Positions 18,892-27,810 of a DNA stretch of 64,000 bases are shown one piece after another; positions within the stretch are counted from its first letter, which is position 1; every line of letters starts with the position of its first letter. Origin of the DNA: an uncultured bacterium (GTDB lineage Bacteria; Hydrogenedentota; Hydrogenedentia; Hydrogenedentales; CAILVY01); assembly GCA_937951485.1 (NCBI GenBank), contig CALEDJ010000032.1, positions 90,512 through 154,511 on the forward strand, in the 5' to 3' direction. Position numbers and translations under genes: made by a program. A model generated the notes under the pieces. It was not told where the DNA came from, made no database searches, and worked only from the letters and a program-made list of their open reading frames with translations.

Positions 18892-19698
18892 ATGGACGGC
18901 GGCACGATAGAATTGGGCATGGCGGACCTGCTGATCGCCACATTGCTGGTGGCGGTGGCGGGCGGCGTCAGCCTTGCGCTGCGGCTGGGACTGGAACGCC
19001 GCCTGGCCTTGGCCGCCGTGCGCACGGTTGTGCAGTTGTACATCATCGGCTTCGTGCTGAAATGGGTTTTCCAAGTGGACACGCCGTGGGCGCTGGTCCC
19101 GGTGATCGCCGTCATGATCCTGGTCGCCGCGCGCGAAGCGGTGAACCGCGCGGCCCGGCGCTATCCGCGCGCCATGCTCGATACCTTTGTCACCCTGGTT
19201 CTCTGCGGCCTGCTGAGCACCTTAATGGTGACGCAGGCCGTCATCCGCGTGGACCCCTGGTACAAACCGCAGTATGTTATCCCACTTCTGGGCATGATAC
19301 TCGGCAACGGCCTGACCGGCATCTCGTTGTGCATTGACATCCTGCTGGAGCGCTTCAGCGAACACCAGACGCTGGTCGAGATGGAACTGGCGCACGGCGC
19401 AACGCGCTGGGAAGCCGCGCGCGGGGTCTTGCGCGAAGCGGTGCGCAGGGGGATGATCCCCATCATCAATTCCATGATGGTGGTGGGATTGGTTTCGTTG
19501 CCGGGGATGATGACGGGGCAGATTCTTGCGGGCAATCCGCCGATGCAGGCCGTGAAATACCAGATCGTCGTGATGTTCATGATTGCCGCCGCAACATCGT
19601 TGGGCTGCATCGGCACGGCTCTGCTCGCCTATCGCCGGCTTTTCAATGCGGACCATCAATTGCAATCCGAACTTATCACGAAAATGAAAAGGCCGTGA
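18892..19698 (+). CDS. fetB: ABC transporter permease, FetB/UPF0014 family
   Basis: The 268-residue membrane protein has about seven hydrophobic helices and the family signatures LAAVRTVVQLYIIGFVL, PLLGMILGNGLTGISL, ELAHGATRWEA and the MMVVGLVSLPGMMTGQIL segment. In E. coli FetAB exports iron and protects from oxidative stress; older annotations call it YbbM. It is co-transcribed with the preceding ATPase. Two ATGs are possible (18892 and 18919); neither has a clear SD. Confidence 0.85.
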   Translation: MDGGTIELGMADLLIATLLVAVAGGVSLALRLGLERRLALAAVRTVVQLYIIGFVLKWVFQVDTPWALVPVIAVMILVAAREAVNRAARRYPRAMLDTFVTLVLCGLLSTLMVTQAVIRVDPWYKPQYVIPLLGMILGNGLTGISLCIDILLERFSEHQTLVEMELAHGATRWEAARGVLREAVRRGMIPIINSMMVVGLVSLPGMMTGQILAGNPPMQAVKYQIVVMFMIAAATSLGCIGTALLAYRRLFNADHQLQSELITKMKRP

Positions 19699-19721
19699 TC
19701 GAGTAATGGATTCAATGGTCG

Positions 19722-20504
19722 TCAGGATGGGGGAGAGGGTATCTTTCCCTCCTGTTCCATGCGTTCCATGTTCCACAACTTCGCGTATTTCATGAATACC
19801 GAAAACGCCCCCAATCCGCAAAGCACCGCCCCGTGGTAACCATCCAGAAATCCGTGGCGGATAACATACATTTTGAAAAAGCGCAGGAGCGGGCGCAGGG
19901 TCACATCGAAGATACCGGCGCGCTTTCCCTGTTCATAGGCATCCTGTGCGCCCCACGTCGTGAAGCGCTGAAAGGTGGTGAAATACTCCTCAAAATCCCG
20001 GTAGGTGTCGTGATACATGACCTCATGAATGCGTCCGACCGGACCGTCCACCAGCACCTTTGAATGGACCCGCTGCTCCAGATAGCGGCCTTTGCGCGTA
20101 CGGAACAGACGCAGATTGTAGTCCCGGTGCCAACCACAGTGACGGATCAGTTTTCCTAGAAAATAAGAGAGTCGCTTGACGTAATACCCGTCGAGACTCT
20201 TCGGATTGCAAATGATTTCCTGGATTTTCCGGGCCAGTTCCTCTGAAACCCACTCATCAGCATCCAGCACCAGGGTCCATTCGGTTTCAATCTGAGGCAG
20301 CGCCCAATTCCGTTGGTTTGCCGCGTTGACGTACTCGTGCACAACAACATGGTTCGTGTAACGCTGCGCCACTTCTAACGAACCGTCGTTGGTTCGGGGG
20401 TCAACCACGCAGAAGATGTCGTCCGCCCAGCGAACACTCTCCAGACAACGCGGCAGACGGTCACCCGCGTTTGGCACGAGCGTCAAGACGGTAATATCGC
20501 TCAT
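19722..20504 (-). CDS. Family 2 glycosyltransferase, WaaE/LgtF-like
   Basis: The 260-residue protein has the GT2 start DITVLTLVPNAGDRLPRCL, the nucleotide-sugar strand DDIFCVVDPRTNDGS, the DADEWV metal-binding motif and a C-terminal amphipathic helix region. This resembles the WaaE/LgtF group that adds glucose to lipopolysaccharide inner core. It acts on the cytoplasmic membrane face. ATG 20504 is chosen from the family N-terminus. It is the last gene of a minus-strand run with two GT4 enzymes, suggesting a small surface-glycan cluster. Confidence 0.82.
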   Translation of the reverse strand: MSDITVLTLVPNAGDRLPRCLESVRWADDIFCVVDPRTNDGSLEVAQRYTNHVVVHEYVNAANQRNWALPQIETEWTLVLDADEWVSEELARKIQEIICNPKSLDGYYVKRLSYFLGKLIRHCGWHRDYNLRLFRTRKGRYLEQRVHSKVLVDGPVGRIHEVMYHDTYRDFEEYFTTFQRFTTWGAQDAYEQGKRAGIFDVTLRPLLRFFKMYVIRHGFLDGYHGAVLCGLGAFSVFMKYAKLWNMERMEQEGKIPSPPS

Positions 20505-20547
20505 GATCAAATTCCCGGAAAGATCATCCCAAGTTTCAAAACAAGAA

Positions 20548-20937
20548 TCATAGAAACTCTTTCCACATATCAATCACCAACAATCGGGTGATCCATACGC
20601 ATACAGCCAGCAACCCCGCGTAAAACACGCTTAATACAAGGATGGGCGCATATCGCCGCGTCCTGCGCGGAGCGCGTAAGAAACTCGCCCACATCCAGAT
20701 GCCGCAAGAGGGCGCAACGATGGTCCCATAGTAGAACCACGGCAGAATTAGCAGGCCGATGGCATCCAGGGAACTGTCATGGTAACAGGTTGATTGTATC
20801 AGCCACGACAACACGATCAACCCAAAGGCCGCTTCCACAACCGATATTCCCGCATTGACCCGCAAGGCGGATCGGTATTGGGTATAATGCCAGAGTTGCG
20901 TATCGCTGTCGGCGCTGCTTTCCCGCGTAGATGGCAT
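20548..20937 (-). CDS. Hypothetical three-helix membrane protein
   Basis: The 129-residue product has three hydrophobic segments (about SVVEAAFGLIVLSWLI, LLILPWFYYGTIVAPSCGI and ILVLSVFYAGLLAVCVWI) and a basic loop APRRTRRY between the second and third. I do not recognise a family. It sits between glycosyltransferase genes in the same direction with short gaps, which supports it being a gene. GTG 20940 is an alternative start. Confidence 0.6.
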   Translation of the reverse strand: MPSTRESSADSDTQLWHYTQYRSALRVNAGISVVEAAFGLIVLSWLIQSTCYHDSSLDAIGLLILPWFYYGTIVAPSCGIWMWASFLRAPRRTRRYAPILVLSVFYAGLLAVCVWITRLLVIDMWKEFL

Positions 20938-20960
20938 CACATTAAGGCCCCGTTCTCGAA

Positions 20961-22046
20961 TTAACCATCTCGCAAGAGCATATCATACGCCAAAACAGTC
21001 CGCTCAACCATCCGTTCCGTCAGAAACAATTCTTCGACCAGACAGCGCCCGTTTCGCGCCATAAACTTGGCGTTCTCCCGATTGGCAAGACTTTCGATGA
21101 TTGCAGCGGCAAGCGCGGGCGGGTCGCGACTTGGCACAAGATACCCTGTTTCGCCGGGACGCACCATCTCGGGAACGCCCCCCGCCACGGTCGCCACCAC
21201 CGGGGTCTCGCAGGCCAACGCCTCAAGCACGGAGGTTCCCAGACCTTCCGACCAACTCGACGAAACATAGAGGTCTGCGGCGCGAATCAGGCGCGGAGCG
21301 TCCGCGCGATGTCCCAGCAGCGTCACCGCGTCTTCCAACCCGAGCGCGGCAATGCGCGCTTCAATGGCCGGGCGCAATGCGCCCTCTCCAGCGATAACCA
21401 ATCTGACCCGCGGGAAATGTTTCAGCACCTGCGGCATTGCGGCGACCAGCGTTTCATGGTCTTTATGACCAACCAATGCGCCGACGCTCACCAGCAACAA
21501 GGCGTCCGCCGACACGCCGATTTCCGTCCGGGGAATCGGTTCCACCTCCAGGCGCGACCAATCCACAGAACTGTGGATTACCGCAAGCCGCGACTCAGAC
21601 ACGCCGAACTCCCGCATCACCTCGCCCACCTTCCCGGAAACGGCGATAATCAAATCCGGTTGCGCATATTTCCAGCGGTTCAGAACATGGTCTTTGGGCC
21701 GAAAACTGACACGCCGCGATACCACCACCTTGCCGCGTCCGGCGATCTTTCGCGCGCACACCGCGATGCTGTGGGCATGGCTGCTGTGCGCGTGCAGAAT
21801 ATCAATATTTTCTTTGCGCACCACCCCCGCCAGTTTCCAGGCGGTCAACAAATCAAATTCCCCGAGAAATGGCAACGCGACTTTTTCCACCCTCGCGCCG
21901 CCGTGGTCGGATGTCAAAAAGGCGCTGCCGGGCCGCCCTGCAATAATTACACGATGGCCGCGCTTGACCAACCCTTGAATCAGCCAACTGGCCTGCTGCT
22001 CCCCGCCGCGCCAGCCGGTCTGTTCATCGAGATGCAGTACGTTCAC
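20961..22046 (-). CDS. Family 4 glycosyltransferase
   Basis: The 361-residue GT-B enzyme begins MNVLHLDEQTGWRGGEQQ, typical of the lipopolysaccharide/capsule GT4 group. It contains HAHSSHAHS, the SVGALVGHKDHETLV strand that opens the C-terminal Rossmann domain and the SWSEGLGTSVLEALACETPV nucleotide-sugar site with the EX7E pattern. It would add a sugar from a nucleotide donor to a lipid-linked or surface glycan. GTG 22046 (ggag upstream) is the proper start and overlaps the preceding glycosyltransferase by 23 nt; the 67-residue upstream extension is a shadow of that gene. Confidence 0.88.
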   Translation of the reverse strand: MNVLHLDEQTGWRGGEQQASWLIQGLVKRGHRVIIAGRPGSAFLTSDHGGARVEKVALPFLGEFDLLTAWKLAGVVRKENIDILHAHSSHAHSIAVCARKIAGRGKVVVSRRVSFRPKDHVLNRWKYAQPDLIIAVSGKVGEVMREFGVSESRLAVIHSSVDWSRLEVEPIPRTEIGVSADALLLVSVGALVGHKDHETLVAAMPQVLKHFPRVRLVIAGEGALRPAIEARIAALGLEDAVTLLGHRADAPRLIRAADLYVSSSWSEGLGTSVLEALACETPVVATVAGGVPEMVRPGETGYLVPSRDPPALAAAIIESLANRENAKFMARNGRCLVEELFLTERMVERTVLAYDMLLRDG

Positions 22047-23226
22047 GATGAATCTCCAAGGCGCGCCGGCAGGCGTCCAGTGTTTTGCCGGCGAACGTCT
22101 GCACGGAAAACTCCGCCAGGACGCGTTCGCGCCCGCGTTTCCCCATGGCGGCCCGCAGCGCAGGGTCGCCCAGCAAGCGCGACATCGCCTCCGCGAGCGG
22201 CGCCACAATCCCGGCGGGAACCACAAACCCTTCCACGCCGTCGTCAATGATCTCCTTCAGGCCGCCGTAATCCGAGGCGATGACGGGTTTTTCCGCGGCC
22301 ATTTCTTCTTTCAGGCTGAATGATGACGTATCGCAATCAATGGAGGGGAGCACGCCGATATCAAATGCCTGCGTGCAATATGGCATATCCTGGCGGAATC
22401 CGGCAAAATGCACAATATCCGCGATGCCCAGGTCTTCAACCTGTTGCCGCAGGGTTTCTTCCAACTCTCCTTGTCCCAGGACCAGCAGGCGCATGTCCGG
22501 GAATCGCCTCCGGATGGAGGCGGCGGCCTGGAACAGAAACGTATGGCCCTTGGCCGCTGTCAGGCGCGCAGCAATACCGCATACAACATCGCTTTCCGCG
22601 AATCCGAACTCCGCCCGCGCGCGGGCGCGCGCCGCTGGATCAGGGCGATACTGTTCGACGTCCACCCCGTTGTGAATGGCGCACATGCGCGCAGCATCAA
22701 AAGCGGGGTGCGCCGCAAGGGTTTGGCGAACGGTATCACAGACGATGATCTGGTAGTCCGTCCACGCGCGATTCAGGATGCGATTGGGGAAGTTGTTCTT
22801 TACGGGATAAGTGTTGTGGCGGGTGCGGACAAGACATACAGGCCTCCCCAAAAGACGATTCGCCGCTGCGCAGACCCAATGGTCCTGCGATCCGTTCACA
22901 TGAATGATGTCCGGCTTTTGCTCAAGGATGAACCGGCGAACCTCAAGAATATCGTGCAACCACGCGCCCGGGCGCATGCCCCCCTTGAAGATGAAACGGT
23001 CGTGAACATGACAGCCTGGCCCGGTCGCCCGATGCGCCAATGCGCTCCCCGCCCTGCAGCCGATGCTTACCCGATGCCCCAGTCGTATCAATTCGCCCGC
23101 CAGACGCAGCACGTACGTCACCTGACCGCCCCCTGTTTGGTGTGGATCAGTCATGAGGATATGAAGCGCGCTGTCGCCCTTCGATTTGTGTGAAATGGGG
23201 CCGTATTGAGAGGCTGATGAGGGCAC
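22024..23226 (-). CDS. Family 4 glycosyltransferase
   Basis: The 400-residue GT-B enzyme has the N-terminal HILMTDPHQTGGGQVTYV (glycine-rich acceptor loop), the IIHVNGSQDHW strand, CAIHNGVDVEQY, the second-domain start VVCGIAARLTAAKGH and the SLKEEMAAEKPVIASDYGG donor-binding motif. It is likely to act in sequence with the overlapping GT4 gene downstream. About 20 N-terminal residues before HILM look poorly conserved, so the true start may be somewhat later. Confidence 0.86.
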   Translation of the reverse strand: MPSSASQYGPISHKSKGDSALHILMTDPHQTGGGQVTYVLRLAGELIRLGHRVSIGCRAGSALAHRATGPGCHVHDRFIFKGGMRPGAWLHDILEVRRFILEQKPDIIHVNGSQDHWVCAAANRLLGRPVCLVRTRHNTYPVKNNFPNRILNRAWTDYQIIVCDTVRQTLAAHPAFDAARMCAIHNGVDVEQYRPDPAARARARAEFGFAESDVVCGIAARLTAAKGHTFLFQAAASIRRRFPDMRLLVLGQGELEETLRQQVEDLGIADIVHFAGFRQDMPYCTQAFDIGVLPSIDCDTSSFSLKEEMAAEKPVIASDYGGLKEIIDDGVEGFVVPAGIVAPLAEAMSRLLGDPALRAAMGKRGRERVLAEFSVQTFAGKTLDACRRALEIHRERTASR

Positions 23227-23259
23227 TACCCTGTTCCCCTTGGTCCCGGTCAGGAGAAA

Positions 23260-23487
23260 TTAGCCGGTTGTCGTATGCTGCGCTTCAGAGGCCGATTCGG
23301 ATGCGCCCGTTTCCGGCGCGCCGTCGTCTGCGGCTTCGGTGGCCGGCGCAACATGCGCTTCCGTTTCCAGCAATTGTTGCACGCGATCGTTGACTTCTTC
23401 GAGACGCTCCAAGGCATGGCACAATTCTTCGTCAACGGACTCAAAATCTTTTGATCGAACAATAGCGATTTTCTCTTTACCTGGCAT
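23260..23487 (-). CDS. Small hypothetical acidic coiled-coil protein (75 aa)
   Basis: The first half is a charged helix able to form a coiled coil (VDEELCHALERLEEVNDRVQ), and the second half is low-complexity, rich in Ala, Glu, Ser and Thr. No family is recognised and no SD is obvious. It is kept because it fills the gap between two genes of the same direction with conventional codon use. Confidence 0.45.
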   Translation of the reverse strand: MPGKEKIAIVRSKDFESVDEELCHALERLEEVNDRVQQLLETEAHVAPATEAADDGAPETGASESASEAQHTTTG

Positions 23488-23542
23488 TGCGTGAAATCCG
23501 CATTCGGGCGCCTCCGCCCACGTCTGGAAATTGCTCCAAAAA

Positions 23543-24412
23543 CTACAAAGGCAATCTCGGCGCGCTTTTCAGTTCCTCAATGAACGCCGCAAGAAATGCA
23601 AACCGCCTTTCAGGCGGAACAGGTCTTTTCGCGTTCGCCAATTCCCCCCAAGCCTCCTCTTCACGAAGACACAGCGGCTTTCCCGGCCCGCTGAAGTCAT
23701 CCATGGCAGCCCGCTTGGCGATGCGCACCACGGCGGCCAGTTTGGGATCGCTGGCCGTTCTCAGCGAATACCCCGCGCGCGGGTATTGCCGCCACAGGGC
23801 ATCCGCAAGCGGCTGCGGCAGATTCCAACGCACCGCCAGCGCCATGGCGATGTCGGCATGATCGCAGCCGATTTCATGGAGTTCGGCTTTGCATAACGCG
23901 ACCGGGTCAGTTCTATTCGCCTTCAGCACTTCAAGATAACTGAGGCCTATGCAGTTCAGCATGACCATCTTGCCGATGTCGCTCAGCAGGCCGGTGATAA
24001 ACTCCTCGCCCTGAAGCCCCAACCCCATGGACACGCCTAAATGCTTGGCAATGGCCGCCACCCGCAGCGAATTATCCCAAATCTCACGCAGCAGGTCGCC
24101 GCCGAGCGCCTTGTTCTGCAGCGCGTCAAAAACGGATATGCCCAGAACAATATTGCGTACTTCGCGCACTCCCAGGATCACCAGCGCCAGTTTGATGGTC
24201 CCGACATACTGCTTCATGCCGTAATAGGAGGAATTGCTCACCCGAAGTATCTTGGCCGTCAGCGCCGGGTCCACTTGCACGGCGGCACTGACCTTGGCCA
24301 TATCGCTGTTGGGATCATCTGTCACACGCAGTACTTCAGCCACGACCGCCGGTATCGCGGGGAGGTCGCCCACCCGCGAGACAATTTCATCCACAATGGC
24401 TTGCTGAGGCAT
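23543..24412 (-). CDS. HDOD-domain signalling protein
   Basis: The 289-residue protein is a single HDOD domain, a degenerate HD phosphohydrolase relative: LPAIPAVVAEVLRVTDDPNSD, ILRVSNSSYYG, ALVILGVREVRNIVL, the FITGLLSDIGKMVM segment in place of the HD motif, and EIGCDHADIAMALA. HDOD proteins act as scaffolds in signal pathways, often motility or second-messenger control. It lies 22 nt after the Usp gene and is probably co-transcribed with it. Confidence 0.88.
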   Translation of the reverse strand: MPQQAIVDEIVSRVGDLPAIPAVVAEVLRVTDDPNSDMAKVSAAVQVDPALTAKILRVSNSSYYGMKQYVGTIKLALVILGVREVRNIVLGISVFDALQNKALGGDLLREIWDNSLRVAAIAKHLGVSMGLGLQGEEFITGLLSDIGKMVMLNCIGLSYLEVLKANRTDPVALCKAELHEIGCDHADIAMALAVRWNLPQPLADALWRQYPRAGYSLRTASDPKLAAVVRIAKRAAMDDFSGPGKPLCLREEEAWGELANAKRPVPPERRFAFLAAFIEELKSAPRLPL

Positions 24413-24434
24413 CTGATATCATTCCTTGTCAAGG

Positions 24435-25265
24435 CTACCGTGCCAGCAACACGGGACACGGCGCGTGATTTATCGCATGGGCTGTCGTGCTTCCCATCAC
24501 CAGTTCGCGGACTTTTGAGTGCCCATAAGCGCCCATCACCAGCAGGTCTGCGGCGCACTCCGCTGCGTACGTCACAATGGTTTCGCCGGGATCCCCTTCA
24601 CGCCGAACAAATTCCACCTCGATATTATGCGCCTGCAGATAGCGGCGCGCCTCGTCCAGCGTCGCTTCTTCGGCGGAGCCGCCCACCGTCAAAAGGTGAA
24701 AAGGCATCTCCCAGGCCGCTGCGATAACGGCTGCCGTTTTCAGTGCCTGGCGCGCATAGGCGGACCCGTCGAATGCCACCAGAAACCGATTATATCCAGG
24801 TACATCCCTGCCCGTCACCAGCACCGGCAGGGGGGAACGTCGGGCCACCGCTTCCGTGGTGGAACCGACCAAACCGTTCAGCCATTGGTTGTGTTCCCCG
24901 CCCCGCCCCATAATGATCAAATCGGCCAGACCGCAGTTTTCCAAGATGGTCCTGGGCACCACACCGGTGGCCAGTCGGGCCTCGCAGGGTACCCCCGCCG
25001 CATCGCAGAGTTCGCAAAACGCCCTGAGCGCCGCCTTGCCCCGTTCATCCAGAAGCATGGCAATATTGTTCTGATAATTGACAAACGGCGCCGTGCCCAG
25101 TGACGCCGAAAGATCGCGCAGGAAAGGACCTTCCAGAAGTTTTACGTCAACAACATGCAACCCCAGCAGCGTCGCACCCCGGCGTTGCGCCAGCGCAATC
25201 GCATAGCGCACACCCACTGTGGCGGCCTCGCTGCCGTCAGTGGGCACCAATATCCGCTTGAACAT
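24435..25265 (-). CDS. Tandem universal stress protein
   Basis: The 276-residue protein is two UspA domains in a row. The first starts KRILVPTDGSEAA and ends with the ATP-binding G-X2-G-X9-G pattern in GRGGEHNQWLNGLVGSTT; the second starts NRFLVAFDGSAYA and ends GAYGHSKVRELVMGSTT. Both have the nucleotide-binding glycine pattern, so both could bind ATP. Its start overlaps the end of hisH by 29 nt, an unusual coupling of a stress protein to histidine genes. Confidence 0.92.
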   Translation of the reverse strand: MFKRILVPTDGSEAATVGVRYAIALAQRRGATLLGLHVVDVKLLEGPFLRDLSASLGTAPFVNYQNNIAMLLDERGKAALRAFCELCDAAGVPCEARLATGVVPRTILENCGLADLIIMGRGGEHNQWLNGLVGSTTEAVARRSPLPVLVTGRDVPGYNRFLVAFDGSAYARQALKTAAVIAAAWEMPFHLLTVGGSAEEATLDEARRYLQAHNIEVEFVRREGDPGETIVTYAAECAADLLVMGAYGHSKVRELVMGSTTAHAINHAPCPVLLAR

Positions 25266-25902
25266 TCGCGGCGGTCCTCTCCCGGATTAAGTCTCCAAAC
25301 GCCCGAAGGATGGCAATCCCATCCGATTGGCTCTTTTCCGGATGAAACTGCACCGCATACACATTGCCGCGCCCTACAATTGCCGGAAAACGCACGCCGT
25401 ATTCGCACGTGGCGAGTACTATCTCTTCGTCAGCGGGACGCGCAAAGTAACTATGCACAAAATAAGTATAAGGATTCCGGCCCGCGTTGTTCAACAACGG
25501 ACACGCCCGGCCCGGCACCCGATCCAGGCGATTCCAGCCCATGTGCGGCACTTTAAGCCCCGTTTGCGCGGCGTCCGGAAAGCGCACCACGCGCCCCGCA
25601 AAAATGCCCAGCCCTTCCCGGGCATCGCCCTCCTCGCTGCTCTCAAAAAGCAATTGCAGGCCGACGCATATCCCCAGGAAAGGACGGCCGCTTGCGGCGG
25701 CCTCCTTCACAGGATCCACCAAGCCCCGTGCGCGCAACCCTTCATAGCAATCCTTGAAAGCGCCGACACCGGGAAGCACGACGGCCTCCGCCTCGGCAAT
25801 GAGGACCGGGTCGTCCGTGATAACCGCCTTGCAGCCGGCCTTTTCAAAACCCTTCTGCGCGCTGCGCAGGTTGCCCATACCGTAGTCTATGATCGCAATC
25901 AC
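25237..25902 (-). CDS. hisH: Imidazole glycerol phosphate synthase, glutamine amidotransferase subunit
   Basis: HisH releases ammonia from glutamine for HisF in histidine synthesis. The 221-residue protein has the start IAIIDYGMGNLRSAQKG, the GVGAFKDCYEGL segment, nucleophile Cys in LGICVGLQLLFE, and the His-Glu pair in VQFHPEKSQ. GTG 25902 is the start and overlaps the hisB stop by 4 nt (GTGA), so hisB and hisH are translationally coupled. HisF is not in the window. Confidence 0.95.
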   Translation of the reverse strand: MIAIIDYGMGNLRSAQKGFEKAGCKAVITDDPVLIAEAEAVVLPGVGAFKDCYEGLRARGLVDPVKEAAASGRPFLGICVGLQLLFESSEEGDAREGLGIFAGRVVRFPDAAQTGLKVPHMGWNRLDRVPGRACPLLNNAGRNPYTYFVHSYFARPADEEIVLATCEYGVRFPAIVGRGNVYAVQFHPEKSQSDGIAILRAFGDLIRERTAANVQADIGAH

Positions 25903-26489
25903 GTTTCCAGCATTCCCTTGGTGGAGGGGATGTCCTTCACGCGCGGGTCCTGTCGCAACGCTTCGCCCAGCGCGCGCGCGAACGCCTTGAAGATGCCTTC
26001 GATGCAATGATGCGCATTGCGACCGTGACGCAATACGATGTGCAGCGTCATCCGGGCATTCACACTGAAAGCGCGCAAGAACTCCTCCGTCAGTTCAATG
26101 TCAAATTCGCCGACACGGCCCTGCGGCAGGTTCGCCTCAAAATGCAGAAAGGGGCGTCCGCTGAAATCCACCGCCGCTTCCGCCAACGCCTCATCCATCG
26201 GCGCAGCCGCATGCCCAAAACGAACCAGGCCGCGGCCGTCGCCTGCTGCCTCAAGAAATGCCTTTCCCAGGCAAATGCCGACATCCTCAACGGTGTGGTG
26301 CGGATCTATGTGGAGGTCACCCTTGGCGCGCACACGAATATCGAACAACCCGTGCCGGGCGAGGTGATGCAGCATGTGATCGAAAAAGCCGATCCCCGTA
26401 TCCACCTCGGCGCGGCCTTGCCCGTCAATCACCACGGTGACTTCGATCTGCGTTTCCGCGGTCTTTCGCTTGATTTTTCCGCTTCGCAC
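25899..26489 (-). CDS. hisB: Imidazoleglycerol-phosphate dehydratase
   Basis: The 196-residue enzyme dehydrates imidazoleglycerol phosphate, the sixth step of histidine synthesis. Manganese-binding and active-site motifs are GIGFFDHMLHHLARHG, DLHIDPHHTVEDVGI and RHGRNAHHCIEGIFKAF. The length is that of the monofunctional enzyme. I chose GTG 26489 because ggag lies 8 nt upstream and the protein family starts about here. The reading frame stays open upstream through a 27-bp tandem repeat, which would add a (NFGKRNSDT)n extension that I do not consider native. Confidence 0.94.
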   Translation of the reverse strand: MRSGKIKRKTAETQIEVTVVIDGQGRAEVDTGIGFFDHMLHHLARHGLFDIRVRAKGDLHIDPHHTVEDVGICLGKAFLEAAGDGRGLVRFGHAAAPMDEALAEAAVDFSGRPFLHFEANLPQGRVGEFDIELTEEFLRAFSVNARMTLHIVLRHGRNAHHCIEGIFKAFARALGEALRQDPRVKDIPSTKGMLET

Positions 26490-26502
26490 TGTCTTTTCTC
26501 CA

Positions 26503-26646
26503 CCGAAATTCGTGTCGGAATTTCGCTTGCCGAAATTCGTGTCGGAATTTCGCTTGCCGAAATTCGTGTCGGAATTTCGCTTGCCGAAATTCGTGTCGGA
26601 ATTTCGCTTGCCGAAATTCGTATCGGAATTTCGCTTGCCGAAATTT
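26503..26646. repeat. 27-bp tandem repeat array in the hisB leader
   Basis: Five complete 27-bp units start at 26503, 26530, 26557, 26584 and 26611, with a 9-bp partial sixth unit to 26646. Four units are identical and the fifth differs by one base (g to a). Each unit contains an imperfect inverted repeat, cgaaattc and gaatttcg separated by about 6 bases, so each can form a small hairpin. The array lies between the phosphoesterase stop (26662) and the hisB SD. As 27 is a multiple of three, all six frames remain open across it. Confidence 0.97.
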
Positions 26647-26661
26647 CCGGGGGATTCTCGA

Positions 26662-27387
26662 TCATCTTCCCAAGGCCAACCGGTCCGCAAGAAATATCGG
26701 CAATCGCGCCTCGATCACCCTTGCCGCCGCTTTTTCCACGGGATAGCGAACTCTGACCAGTTGGAATAAGTTGCTTTCCGTATCCAGCACGCCAAATGCC
26801 GCATCAGGATTGGTGTCGCGCGGCTGGCCGACCGAACCCGGATTGATGAAAAAGAGTTTCTCATCGCCCAACGGAAAACGTCCCTCGTCATCCGGCGTGT
26901 ACGCGCCATCCACCGAAAATATCCCCGGCGTATGCGTATGCCCGATCATGCAGACCCGGCAATTCTGCTCCTCAAGAAAGTACAGATGCGGCAGAATGTC
27001 TTCCCATGTGAACAGATAGGCATTATGATTCTTGGGCGCGCCATGCACCGCGACAAAATCCCCGAAGTTCAACGCATCCGGAAGCGCCCGCAACCACTCG
27101 ATGTTCTCCGGGGTCAACACCTCGCGCGTCCACATCGCCGCCGAAAGCGCCACAGGATTGAAACCCCAAGGTTCTTCCAGCCCGCAAGCCACCGCGTCAT
27201 GATTGCCCAATATCGTTGGAATGCCGCGATCGCGAAGAAGGTTGGCGCACTCATTCGGCGTTGCGTTGTAGCCCACGACATCGCCCAGACATACTGTCTG
27301 ATCAATCCCCATTTCCTCAATGCGCGCCAACACCGGCTCCAACGCATCTATATTGGCGTGGACATCAGAGATTATCGCGAATTTCAA
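26662..27387 (-). CDS. Metallophosphoesterase, YfcE/diadenosine-tetraphosphatase-like
   Basis: The 241-residue protein is a calcineurin-type phosphoesterase with all metal-binding motifs: ISDVHANIDALEPVL (Asp-X-His), CLGDVVGYNATPNEC (GD), LGNHDAVA (GNHD), AVHGAPK (His) and MIGHTHTP (GHTH). The substrate is unknown; relatives hydrolyse phosphodiesters or nucleotides. The start is TTG 27387, preceded at 7 nt by a perfect ggagg SD. Confidence 0.9.
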   Translation of the reverse strand: MKFAIISDVHANIDALEPVLARIEEMGIDQTVCLGDVVGYNATPNECANLLRDRGIPTILGNHDAVACGLEEPWGFNPVALSAAMWTREVLTPENIEWLRALPDALNFGDFVAVHGAPKNHNAYLFTWEDILPHLYFLEEQNCRVCMIGHTHTPGIFSVDGAYTPDDEGRFPLGDEKLFFINPGSVGQPRDTNPDAAFGVLDTESNLFQLVRVRYPVEKAAARVIEARLPIFLADRLALGR

Positions 27388-27810
27388 CTGACCGCCTCCG
27401 ACCCCCCAAGGGCATCCTGCGCCTGCCGCGCACCTATCTTTACTTTACTGGTCTGCCGCAATCAATGCCGCACACGCCACAGGGAAAATCATGAATCCTG
27501 AATCCTCGCCAATGGCAACAAAGAGATGCTATTGTGCATCCAAACGCATCTTGGAATCAAAAAAACGACTTGCCCCCCTTTCCCGTTGTGCCAACAGGGG
27601 ATAATACAGCATCTGGTGCTGACTTTGCATGATCTGTTTCCACCAAAAGGGAGGATTCAACGACTGCGGTCCAGTGTCTTGACTCATGCTGTCTGGATTT
27701 TATCTTGGTCACGCCAATCCGGCAACTTGCACAGGGCAGGCAAAACTCACCCCTGCGAGGTGCTACTCAACCCGCAAGATCAATCGTTCCGTCAATCCCG
27801 TGACATTGCA
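27388..27810. other. Intergenic region without recognisable gene
   Basis: I see no conserved protein, tRNA or riboswitch in these 423 bases. The PHP-domain gene ends at 27811 and the phosphoesterase promoter must lie on the minus strand here. Confidence 0.5.

Noticed and set aside
26503-26646. N-terminal (NFGKRNSDT)n extension of HisB, or a CRISPR
   Set aside because: A GTG with a well-placed SD after the array fits the family length, and the units follow one another with no spacers.
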